The translations under genes and the position numbers were made by a program. Shown here one piece after another: positions 21,688-29,308 of a stretch of DNA of 64,000 nt. How positions within the stretch are numbered: the first letter of the stretch is position 1; every line of letters starts with the position of its first letter. Below the pieces are notes generated by a model that made no database searches, had not been told where the DNA came from, and worked only from the letters and a program-made list of their open reading frames with translations. Source of the stretch: Serpentinimonas maccroryi (GTDB lineage Bacteria; Pseudomonadota; Gammaproteobacteria; Burkholderiales; Burkholderiaceae_C); NCBI RefSeq assembly GCF_000828915.1, contig NZ_AP014569.1:1178001-1242000 (forward strand). Reading direction: 5' to 3'.

Positions 21688-22025
21688 GCTGCGCCCTCCT
21701 CGGCACCGCCTGCGCCTTTGCGCAGCAACCAATCTTGGCTTTCGGCTTGGTGGCGCTGTTGCAGCATCTGCCGGATGGTGTCCGAGGTGCTGCCCGTGCC
21801 CGCAGCGCCGGCGGCGGCCAAGCGTGCGGCCTGCGCGGTATCGGTGCCCAAGGCATAGCCGGGCGTGGCTTCCTGCACGCTCAAATAAAGCTCGTAGGGG
21901 TTCTTGCGCCCCAGCGCCTGCTCCAGCGCGGTGACGATGAACTGCGACTTGCTCACCCCGAGCCGCTTGGCAGCGAGTTCGAGTTCTTTTTCGAGCAAGG
22001 GATCGAGTCGGACTGAGACGGCCAT
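21684..22025 (-). CDS. Ribbon-helix-helix antitoxin (VapB-like role)
   Basis: A 113-residue protein starting MAVSVRLDPLLEKELELAAK and continuing RLGVSKSQFIVTALEQAL, a clear ribbon-helix-helix DNA-binding domain (residues 1-45). The C-terminal part (RQMLQQRHQAESQDWLLRKG) probably binds the toxin. It is encoded directly before the PIN gene with overlapping stop/start, and after mcm on the same strand with a 57-bp gap containing a candidate operator. The long Ala/Gly middle (about 65-80) is unusual for a small antitoxin. Confidence 0.82.
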   Translation of the reverse strand: MAVSVRLDPLLEKELELAAKRLGVSKSQFIVTALEQALGRKNPYELYLSVQEATPGYALGTDTAQAARLAAAGAAGTGSTSDTIRQMLQQRHQAESQDWLLRKGAGGAEEGAA

Positions 22026-22043
22026 GGTAGTTACCCCGCAGTT

Positions 22044-22066
22044 GCAATACGGTATTACTGTATCAC
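22044..22066 (-). promoter_or_regulatory. Candidate operator/promoter of the PIN toxin-antitoxin pair
   Basis: The gap after mcm holds TACGGTAT (22048-22055) followed immediately by TACTGTAT (22056-22063), an 8-bp tandem repeat matching at 7 of 8 positions. The whole also reads as an ATAC...GTAT inverted repeat. It is the only AT-rich patch between mcm and the antitoxin, so the pair probably has its own autoregulated promoter although it sits inside the mcm-meaB gene string. Confidence 0.45.
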
Positions 22067-22082
22067 AAACCTTGGCCCGCGT

Positions 22083-24233
22083 TCAAGCCAGCGCCTGCTT
22101 GATCTGCTCGAGCACGTCTTTGGCGCTGGCCGGGATCGGGGTGCCGGGGCCGTAGATGCCCTTGACGCCGGCTTGGTACAAAAACTCGTAGTCTTGGCGC
22201 GGGATCACGCCGCCCACAAAGACGATGATGTCGTCGCCGCCTTGGCGCTTGAGGGCTTCGATGATCGCGGGCACCAGCGTCTTGTGGCCCGCCGCCAGCG
22301 TGCTGATGCCCACCGCGTGCACGTCGTTTTCGATCGCTTGGCGCGCGCATTCTTCGGGCGTTTGGAACAGCGGCCCGATATCGACGTCAAAACCGAGGTC
22401 GGCAAAGGCCGTGGCCACCACCTTGGCGCCGCGGTCGTGTCCGTCTTGGCCGAGTTTGGCGATCAGCACCCGCGGCTGGCGGCCTTGGGCTTGGGCAAAC
22501 TCGGCGATCTCGGCTTGCAGCCGCGCCCAGCCTTCGGTGTTGTCGTAAGCGGCGGCATACACCCCAGTCACCTTTTGCGTGTCGGCGCGGTGGCGCCCAA
22601 AAACCTGTTCGAGCGCGTCCGAGACCTCGCCCACGGTGGCGCGCAGCCGCATGGCACGGATCGAGAGCTCGAGCAAATTGCCCTGCCCCGATGCGGCCGC
22701 CGCCGTCAGCTCGGCCAGCGCCGCCTGCACCGCCGCGTTGTCGCGGCTGGCTTTGATGGCTTGCAGGCGCGCGATCTGCTGCTCGCGCACCTTGTGGTTG
22801 TCCACTTCCAGAATATCGACCGGCGCTTCTTGCTCGAGCCGGTATTTGTTCACGCCCACGATCACGTCGCGCCCCGAGTCGATGCGGGCTTGTTTTTCGG
22901 CCGCGCTGGCCTCGATGCGCAGCTTGGCCCAGCCGCTGTCCACGGCCTTGGTCATGCCGCCGATGGCATCAACTTCTTCGATGATTGCCCAGGCCGCGTC
23001 GGCCATGTCTTGCGTCAGCTTTTCCATCAGGTAGCTGCCGGCCCAGGGGTCCACCACGCGCGTGATCTGGCTTTCTTCTTGGATGATGAGCTGGGTGTTG
23101 CGTGCGATGCGCGACGAAAACTCGGTTGGCAGCGCGATCGCTTCGTCAAAGCTGTTGGTGTGCAGGCTCTGCGTGCCGCCAAACACCGCCGCCATGGCCT
23201 CGATGGTGGTGCGCACGATGTTGTTGTACGGGTCTTGCTCGGTCAGGCTCCAGCCGCTGGTCTGGCTGTGGGTGCGCAGCATCAGGCTCTTGTCTTTTTT
23301 GGCGCCAAAACCTTGCATGATGCGGCACCAGAGCAGGCGCGCGGCGCGCATTTTGGCGATCTCGAGGTAAAAATTCATCCCCACCGCCCAGAAAAAGCTC
23401 AGGCGGGGGGCAAAGTCGTCCACGTCCAGCCCCTTGGCCATGGCGGTGCGCACGTACTCCTGACCATCAGCGAGCGTAAACGCCAGCTCCAGCGCCTGGT
23501 TGGCGCCGGCCTCTTGCAGGTGGTAGCCGCTGATGCTGATCGAGTTGAACTTGGGCATCTGCTGGGCGGTGTACTCGATGATGTCGCCGATGATGCGCAT
23601 CGAGGGCTCGGGCGGGTAGATGTAGGTGTTGCGAACCATGAACTCCTTGAGGATGTCGTTCTGGATCGTGCCGCTCAAGGCCGCCTGCGCCACACCCTGC
23701 TCCTCAGCCGCCACCACGTAGCCGGCCAGCACCGGCAGCACGGCGCCGTTCATGGTCATGCTCACGCTCACCTGCCCGAGGTCGATGCCGTCAAACAGGA
23801 TTTTCATGTCCTCGACGCTGTCGATCGCCACACCGGCCTTGCCCACGTCGCCATAGACGCGCGGGTGGTCGCTGTCGTAGCCGCGGTGCGTGGCCAGGTC
23901 GAAGGCCACGCTCACGCCCTGGCCACCAGCGGCCAGCGCCTGGCGGTAAAAGGCGTTGCTTTCTTCGGCGGTAGAAAAACCGGCGTACTGGCGGATGGTC
24001 CAGGGGCGCACCGCGTACATGGTGGCTTGCGGGCCGCGGATGTAGGGCGCAAAACCGGGCAAGGTGTCGGTGTGCGGCAGGCCTTGCAGGTCGGCGGCGG
24101 TGTAGAGCGGCTTGACGCGCAGCCCTTCGGGCGTGATCCAGTCGAGCGCATCCACCGAGCGCCCCTTGAGCGACTGGGCTGCAGCGGCTTGCCAGTCTTG
24201 GAGCGTAGCCGCTTTGAACTCGGAACCCGACAT
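22083..24233 (-). CDS. mcm: Methylmalonyl-CoA mutase (adenosylcobalamin-dependent)
   Basis: A 716-residue single-chain B12 mutase that converts (R)-methylmalonyl-CoA to succinyl-CoA. The N-terminal TIM-barrel domain has [21 protein letters not shown], the active-site Tyr/Arg/His region [13 protein letters not shown] and [16 protein letters not shown]. The C-terminal cobalamin domain carries the cofactor-ligating DGHDRG in [20 protein letters not shown] 24233 is chosen because AGGAGA stands 7 nt upstream; a longer start at 24317 lacks family similarity. It is the first gene of the minus-strand propionate string and divergent from a GntR-type regulator. Confidence 0.97.
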   Translation of the reverse strand: MSGSEFKAATLQDWQAAAAQSLKGRSVDALDWITPEGLRVKPLYTAADLQGLPHTDTLPGFAPYIRGPQATMYAVRPWTIRQYAGFSTAEESNAFYRQALAAGGQGVSVAFDLATHRGYDSDHPRVYGDVGKAGVAIDSVEDMKILFDGIDLGQVSVSMTMNGAVLPVLAGYVVAAEEQGVAQAALSGTIQNDILKEFMVRNTYIYPPEPSMRIIGDIIEYTAQQMPKFNSISISGYHLQEAGANQALELAFTLADGQEYVRTAMAKGLDVDDFAPRLSFFWAVGMNFYLEIAKMRAARLLWCRIMQGFGAKKDKSLMLRTHSQTSGWSLTEQDPYNNIVRTTIEAMAAVFGGTQSLHTNSFDEAIALPTEFSSRIARNTQLIIQEESQITRVVDPWAGSYLMEKLTQDMADAAWAIIEEVDAIGGMTKAVDSGWAKLRIEASAAEKQARIDSGRDVIVGVNKYRLEQEAPVDILEVDNHKVREQQIARLQAIKASRDNAAVQAALAELTAAAASGQGNLLELSIRAMRLRATVGEVSDALEQVFGRHRADTQKVTGVYAAAYDNTEGWARLQAEIAEFAQAQGRQPRVLIAKLGQDGHDRGAKVVATAFADLGFDVDIGPLFQTPEECARQAIENDVHAVGISTLAAGHKTLVPAIIEALKRQGGDDIIVFVGGVIPRQDYEFLYQAGVKGIYGPGTPIPASAKDVLEQIKQALA

Positions 24234-24522
24234 AAACCACTCTCCTTGCGCCGGACCCACAGCCGGCTGACTCACACGCACGCACCGCGCCGACCCCGTG
24301 CCGGCGAGCTTGCCCATTCTACATCATGATTCATAATTATTGATGCAAAATCCAACCGAGCGTACAATCCCCCGGTCAGCTCGGCGCAAGCTTCGCCCAC
24401 GGCTTGCGCACTTGCCCATCCATTAAAGCTCAAGCGCCAGCAAACGCCCATCACGACCCATCACGATCCGCCTTTGCCAGCCTCTGCCTGCCGTTAAATC
24501 CCCGCCCATCCTAGCTGCTCTC
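24234..24522. promoter_or_regulatory. Divergent mcm / gntR control region
   Basis: This 289-bp gap lies between the divergent mcm and GntR-type genes. An AT-rich island at 24319-24352 contains the inverted repeat CATCA (24322-24326) ... TGATG (24341-24345) with 14 bp between, a size suited to a dimeric GntR/FCD repressor. It lies about 90 bp before the mcm start. I see no B12 riboswitch. The remaining sequence is GC-rich without recognisable sites. Confidence 0.45.
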
Positions 24523-25176
24523 ATGCCCGCCGCCACCGCACTCGCCCCACGCGCCGCCCTGTATCAGGAAGTGGCCGAGCGGCTGCGCCAGCGCATTTTT
24601 AGCCGCGAACTGGCCCCCGGCAGCTGGATCGACGAGCTGCGCATCGCCCAAGAATTGGGCATCAGCCGCACGCCGCTGCGCGAGGCGCTCAAGGTGCTGG
24701 CTGCCGAGGGGCTGGTGACCATGAAGCTGCGCCGCGGCGCCTACGTAACCGAAGTCTCGGAGCAAGACCTGCGCGAAGTCTATGAGCTGCTGGCGTTGCT
24801 CGAAGCCGACGCCGCCGCCGCCGCTTGCAGCCGCGCCAGTGCGGAGCAACTGCAGCAGTTGCAAGACCTGCACCAGCAGCTCGAGGTCGCCGCTGATGCG
24901 CAGACCGGCTCGCGTGAGCGCTTTTTTGCCCTCAACGAAGCCTTTCACCGGCAACTGCTCGACATATCCGGCAACCGCTGGCGCGCCCAAGTGGTGTCCG
25001 ACCTGCGCCAAGTCATGAAGCTCAAGCGCCACGGCTCGCTCTTGCGCGAGGGCCGCTTGCACGAGTCGCTGCTCGAACACCGCGCACTCATGGCCGCGCT
25101 CGAACAGCGCGACGCCGACGCCGCCCGCAGCCTTATGGCGCAGCATTTTGAGCACGGGATGCAAGCAGCCATCTGA
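24523..25176 (+). CDS. GntR-family transcriptional regulator, FadR/FCD subfamily
   Basis: A 217-residue regulator. Residues 12-80 form the winged helix (LYQEVAERLRQRIFSRELAPGSWIDE, ELGISRTPLREALKVLAAEGLV). The C-terminal helical FCD ligand-binding domain has the usual histidine-bearing helices (FFALNEAFHRQLLDISGN, ...LMAQHFEHGM). FCD domains bind small carboxylates through a metal. It is divergent from mcm, so it is the likely repressor of the propionate/methylmalonyl genes, with an intermediate of that route as a plausible effector; this is inference from position. Confidence 0.9.
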   Translation: MPAATALAPRAALYQEVAERLRQRIFSRELAPGSWIDELRIAQELGISRTPLREALKVLAAEGLVTMKLRRGAYVTEVSEQDLREVYELLALLEADAAAAACSRASAEQLQQLQDLHQQLEVAADAQTGSRERFFALNEAFHRQLLDISGNRWRAQVVSDLRQVMKLKRHGSLLREGRLHESLLEHRALMAALEQRDADAARSLMAQHFEHGMQAAI

Positions 25177-25240
25177 TTTTCCTGTTATATTTGCAGAAAT
25201 CTGGTGCCGCTTTCATGGCCCGTGATCCAAAGCCTGAAGT

Positions 25241-27427
25241 GTGACCCACCCCCCTCCCAGCCAGCTCGAACTCGAATACCAGGCGATTTTGCAAAACGCC
25301 GGGGTTGGCATTTTGTTCACGCGCAACCGGCGCTTTGAACATTGCAACCCGCGCGCGGCCGAAATTTTTGGCTGGACGCCCGACGCGCTCGTTGGCCAGC
25401 CGGGTTCGGTGCTGTATTTCTCCGAGGCCGATTACACCGACATTGGCCGGCGTGCGTCCCCGCTATTGGCCGCAGGTCAACTGTTCGAACAAGAACGACT
25501 GATGCGCCGGCGCGACGGCAGCGCTGTCTTTTGCCAGTTGCGCGCCAAATCGATCAACCCGCACGATAGCGCCGACGGCACGATCTGGATTGTTGAAGAC
25601 ATCAGCGAGCGCAAACGCGCTGAGCAAGAGCTGCGCTTGTTGCTGCTGCACCAGCAAGCGATTTTGGACAACGCCAGCGTGGGCATCCTTTTTACCTGCA
25701 ACGGCCTAATCCAGCATTGCAACCCGCGTTTCGAAGAATTATTGGGCTACGAACGGGGCCAACTGCTGGGTCAAAGCGCCCAAGTTTTTTTCAAATCGGC
25801 CGACGACTACCAGCGCTTCGGCGCAGCCATTGGTGACGACTTGGCCGCCGGCCAGCGCATCGAAATCGAGTGGCGCAATCGGCGCATCGATGACAGTCTG
25901 GTTTGGATGCGCATCATGGCGCGCGCATTGCCCCAAGCGGGCGATGAGAAGATCACCATCTGGATCACCGAAGACATCGAACAGCGCAAAGCCACCGAGG
26001 CTCAACTGGCGGCAGCGCACGCCGAGCTGCAGCAGCGAGCCGCTTACCTCACTTTCCATGACGCCTTGACCGGACTGCCCAACCGCCAGCTGCTGCAAGA
26101 GCGCTTCAGCCTCGCTATAGCGCATGCCGATCGAGAGTGTCAGCGCGTGGCTCTGCTGTACCTAGACCTAGACAACTTTAAGCACATCAACGACACCCTG
26201 GGCCACGCTTGCGGCGATGCGCTGTTGCAACAGGTTGCGCAGCAGCTGCAGCAGTGCCTGCGCCAAACCGACACCCTGAGCCGCCAGGGCGGCGACGAAT
26301 TCATCGCCCTGCTCACCGACCTCAAAGACAACCAAGCAGCGGCTCCGGTGTTGGCCAAACTCATGGCCAACCTCGAACAACCCTTCGTGCTCGACGGTCA
26401 TGAGCTCGCGCTCACCTGCTCCATCGGGGTCGCCCTCTACCCCGACGACGGGCGCGATTTCGACACCTTGCTGCGCAAGGCCGACATGGCCCTCTACCGC
26501 GCCAAAGACTTGGGCCGCAACAGCCACCACTACTTTAACGAGGACATGGGCCAGCAAGCCGGCGAGCACCTGCGCCTGCGCGCGGGCCTGCGGCGCGCGC
26601 TCGAGCACGGCGAGCTGCTTCTGCACTACCAGCCCCAATTCGATTTGCGCAGCGGCGCCCTGGTCGGGGCTGAGGCGCTGCTGCGCTGGCAGCACCCCGA
26701 ACAGGGGCTGATTGCGCCCGCCCGCTTCATCCCGGTGGCCGAAGAAAGTGGATTAATTGCACCAATTGGCGCCTGGGTGCTTGAGGAAGTCTGCCGCCAA
26801 GGCCGCGCTTGGCTCGACGCCGGACTCCCGCCGCTGCAACTGGCCGTCAACCTGTCTGCGGTGCAGTTCAAGCGCGGCGACCTCGAAGCCACCGTGCAGC
26901 AGGCGCTGGCGCGCAGCGGCCTGCCGGCGCACCTGCTCGAGCTCGAACTCACCGAATCGCTGTTGCTGCACAACACCGACGCCATGCTGGCGCTGGTGCG
27001 GCGGCTCAAGCTAATGGGCGTTAAGCTGTCGATCGACGACTTTGGCACCGGCTACTCGAGCCTGTCGTACCTCAAGCGCTTCGAGGTGGACAAACTCAAG
27101 ATCGACCAATCCTTCGTCCGCGACCTGCTCACCGACCCGGACGACGCCGCGATCGTGCGCGCCATCGTGCAAATGGCTGCTGGGCTCGGCTTGCGCACCC
27201 TCGCTGAAGGGGTGGAATCGGCGGCGGTGGCCGAACGCATTGCGCAGTTTGGCTGCGACGAAGCCCAGGGCTACCACTACGCGCGCCCCATGACAGCCCC
27301 CGCGTTCAAAGAATTCTTGCAGCGCTATGCCGCCACTGCGGGCTTAAAAGGCAATGGCTTTGCACGCCACCCCTTTTCGGTCACGGCTACCGACAGCCCC
27401 AAAAAACCCTTAGATCATGGCCATTGA
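25241..27427 (+). CDS. PAS-PAS-GGDEF-EAL cyclic-di-GMP turnover protein
   Basis: A 728-residue cytoplasmic protein (no membrane segments) starting at GTG. Two PAS domains (about 10-125 and 135-255) are near-duplicates, each opening with ILQNAGVGILF or ILDNASVGILF and ending in a WI(V/T)EDI(S/E)-(E/Q)RK string. The GGDEF domain (about 275-435) has an intact RQGGDEF and an RxxD I-site (RQTD) five residues before it. The EAL domain (about 455-700) has intact GAEALLRW and DDFGTGYSSL. Both synthesis and hydrolysis of c-di-GMP are thus possible. The last 11 nt overlap a di-iron MBL-fold gene. Confidence 0.95.
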   Translation: MTHPPPSQLELEYQAILQNAGVGILFTRNRRFEHCNPRAAEIFGWTPDALVGQPGSVLYFSEADYTDIGRRASPLLAAGQLFEQERLMRRRDGSAVFCQLRAKSINPHDSADGTIWIVEDISERKRAEQELRLLLLHQQAILDNASVGILFTCNGLIQHCNPRFEELLGYERGQLLGQSAQVFFKSADDYQRFGAAIGDDLAAGQRIEIEWRNRRIDDSLVWMRIMARALPQAGDEKITIWITEDIEQRKATEAQLAAAHAELQQRAAYLTFHDALTGLPNRQLLQERFSLAIAHADRECQRVALLYLDLDNFKHINDTLGHACGDALLQQVAQQLQQCLRQTDTLSRQGGDEFIALLTDLKDNQAAAPVLAKLMANLEQPFVLDGHELALTCSIGVALYPDDGRDFDTLLRKADMALYRAKDLGRNSHHYFNEDMGQQAGEHLRLRAGLRRALEHGELLLHYQPQFDLRSGALVGAEALLRWQHPEQGLIAPARFIPVAEESGLIAPIGAWVLEEVCRQGRAWLDAGLPPLQLAVNLSAVQFKRGDLEATVQQALARSGLPAHLLELELTESLLLHNTDAMLALVRRLKLMGVKLSIDDFGTGYSSLSYLKRFEVDKLKIDQSFVRDLLTDPDDAAIVRAIVQMAAGLGLRTLAEGVESAAVAERIAQFGCDEAQGYHYARPMTAPAFKEFLQRYAATAGLKGNGFARHPFSVTATDSPKKPLDHGH

Positions 27428-28187
27428 ACTCTACAACCACAACAATCACGTCTGCTTAATGTTCGCGCACCTGAGCGACGAAGGCGGCGAAGCGGTGCAG
27501 GCCAACCAGTTTCTAATCGTCGACGAGCAGCAAGGCGCCATCATCGACCCCGGCGGCAACGTGGCCTACAACGAGCTGCTCCTCAGCATCAACCGTTTTT
27601 TCCCGCCCAGCAAACTGACCGAAATCTTGGCCTCGCACGCCGACCCAGACATCATCGCGTCGCTGGACCGCTGGATGACCAGCACCCAAGCCACGCTGTA
27701 CATTTCGCGCCTGTGGGAGCGGTTCGCGCCGCATTTCTGCAAGCCGGGCAAAACCGCCGGGCGCATCGTCGGCATCCCCGATCCGGGCATGCGCATTCCG
27801 CTGGGCCGCAGCGAGATCGTGGCGCTGCCGGCGCATTTCATGCACGCCGAGGGCAACTTCCAGTTCTGGGACCCCGTCAGCCGCATCCTGTTCTCGGGCG
27901 ATCTGGGTGTGTCGTTGGGCACCTCGGCCGAAGCCGCCAAAACCATCACCTCGTTGGCGCCAAACCTCCACCGCATGGAGGGCTTTCACCGCCGCTACAT
28001 GGTCTCGCAAAAAGTATTAAAGCTGTGGGCCAATATGGCACGCCAACTGCTGCCCATCCGCATGATCGTGCCGCAGCACGGCGCGCCGCTGGCTGGTCCG
28101 GCCGTGCAAGAGTTCATCGACTGGATCGAAACCCTAAGCTGCGGCATCGACCACCTGACCCAAGCGGACTACGCCATACCCAAGTGA
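27417..28187 (+). CDS. MBL-fold di-iron protein resembling ODP/flavodiiron oxygen sensors
   Basis: A 256-residue metallo-beta-lactamase-fold protein. Likely metal ligands are H74, D76 and D78 (SHADPD), H143 (HFMHAEGNF), D162 (SGDLG) and H221 (PQHGAP). The HxDxD form and the HAEGNF string resemble flavodiiron proteins and the oxygen-binding di-iron protein ODP, more than hydrolases with HxHxDH. No flavodoxin domain is present, so it is unlikely to be a complete O2/NO reductase. Its start lies inside the PAS-GGDEF-EAL gene (11-nt overlap), so the two are probably made together and may act together. The specific function is inferred. Confidence 0.85.
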   Translation: MAIELYNHNNHVCLMFAHLSDEGGEAVQANQFLIVDEQQGAIIDPGGNVAYNELLLSINRFFPPSKLTEILASHADPDIIASLDRWMTSTQATLYISRLWERFAPHFCKPGKTAGRIVGIPDPGMRIPLGRSEIVALPAHFMHAEGNFQFWDPVSRILFSGDLGVSLGTSAEAAKTITSLAPNLHRMEGFHRRYMVSQKVLKLWANMARQLLPIRMIVPQHGAPLAGPAVQEFIDWIETLSCGIDHLTQADYAIPK

Positions 28188-28249
28188 GTGCGGCATCAAG
28201 CCTGTGTCTGCCAGTCCTTTGCGTATCGACCTTGGGCGTTTCAGGCTGT

Positions 28250-28255
28250 TAAAAT
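28250..28255 (+). promoter_or_regulatory. Candidate -10 box for the tRNA-Arg gene
   Basis: TAAAAT lies about 70 bp before the mature tRNA, in a short AT-rich patch between the MBL-fold gene and the tRNA. No good -35 at 16-18 bp is visible, so this is a weak assignment. Confidence 0.35.
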
Positions 28256-28323
28256 CGGCCACGTTTCATCCCAAGCCCCAGCGCCCGCTGGCTGCCGGGG
28301 TTTTGCAGGCATCGCGGCATTTG

Positions 28324-28400
28324 CTGCCCGTAGCTCAGCTGGATAGAGCAACGGCCTTCTAAGCCGTAGGTCACAGGTTCGACCCCTGTCGGGCAGGCCA
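28324..28400 (+). tRNA. tRNA-Arg (anticodon UCU)
   Basis: A 77-nt cloverleaf. The acceptor stem CTGCCCG pairs perfectly with CGGGCAG at the 3' end, followed by discriminator G and encoded CCA. The D-arm is GCTC...GAGC. The anticodon stem ACGGC/GCCGT encloses loop CTTCTAA with anticodon TCT. The T-arm is ACAGG-TTCGACC-CCTGT. It reads AGA codons, rare in this GC-rich genome. The methionine aminopeptidase gene begins 22 bp downstream. Confidence 0.97.
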
Positions 28401-28422
28401 ATATCTGCAAAAATACACCCCC

Positions 28423-29238
28423 ATGACTGTAACCCTAAAGGATGCCGCTGGCATCGAAGGCATGCGCCGCGCTGGCCGGCTCGCCGCCGAAGTGCTCGAC
28501 TACCTCGGCCCGCTGGTGCAGCCCGGCATCAGCACCAACGAGCTCGACCGGCTGGCGCACGACTACATCGTCGGCGTGCAGCAGGCCATCCCGGCGCCGC
28601 TCAACTACGCACCCGGCGGCTATGCGCCCTACCCCAAAAGCATCTGCACCTCGGTCAACCAGGTGATCTGCCACGGCATCCCCAACGACAAGCCGCTCAA
28701 GCGCGGCGACATCGTCAACATCGACGTCACCGTGATCAAAGACGGCTGGCATGGCGACACCAGCCGCATGTATGCGGTGGGCGCCGCAGCCCCAGCAGCG
28801 CTGCGCCTGTGCGCCATCACCTACGAGGCGATGTGGAAAGGCATCGAGCGCGTGCGCCCGGGGGCGCGGCTGGGCGACATCGGCTACGCGATCCAGCACC
28901 ACGCCGAAGCGGCCGGTTACTCGGTGGTGCGCGAGTTCTGCGGCCACGGCATCGGGCAGCAGTTTCACGAAGAGCCGCAGGTGCTGCACTACGGCAAGCC
29001 CGGCACTGGGCTGGCGCTGCAAGCCGGCATGACCTTCACCATCGAACCCATGATCAACCAAGGCCGGCGCGAGATCCGCGAAATGGGCGACGGCTGGACC
29101 ATCGTCACCAAAGACCGCTCGCTCTCGGCGCAATGGGAGCACACGGTGCTGTGCACCGAGACCGGCTTCGAGATTCTCACCCTCTCGGCCGGCTCACCCC
29201 CGCCCCCGGCCAGCGCCCAAGCGGGCCGACCGGCCTGA
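28423..29238 (+). CDS. map: Methionine aminopeptidase, type I
   Basis: A 271-residue metalloprotease that removes the initiator Met. Metal ligands of the pita-bread fold are visible: Asp in NIDVTVIKDGWHGDTSRMY (two Asp), His in FCGHGIGQQFHEEP, Glu in TIEPMINQG and Glu in WEHTVL. No N-terminal zinc-finger extension is present, so it is type Ia. A proline-rich tail of about 20 residues follows the last conserved strand. It lies between a tRNA gene and glnD. Confidence 0.97.
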   Translation: MTVTLKDAAGIEGMRRAGRLAAEVLDYLGPLVQPGISTNELDRLAHDYIVGVQQAIPAPLNYAPGGYAPYPKSICTSVNQVICHGIPNDKPLKRGDIVNIDVTVIKDGWHGDTSRMYAVGAAAPAALRLCAITYEAMWKGIERVRPGARLGDIGYAIQHHAEAAGYSVVREFCGHGIGQQFHEEPQVLHYGKPGTGLALQAGMTFTIEPMINQGRREIREMGDGWTIVTKDRSLSAQWEHTVLCTETGFEILTLSAGSPPPPASAQAGRPA

Positions 29239-29308
29239 GAGGCTGAGAGCCCTCCCCCTGCTGGCGCGGGACACACACTCGGCAACCCCCTTGATCCACA
29301 CCCCTGCC

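Noticed and set aside
24234-24522. Cobalamin riboswitch upstream of the B12-dependent mutase
   Set aside because: I found no B12-box-like conserved core or long structured leader; the region is short and dominated by the AT-rich inverted repeat.
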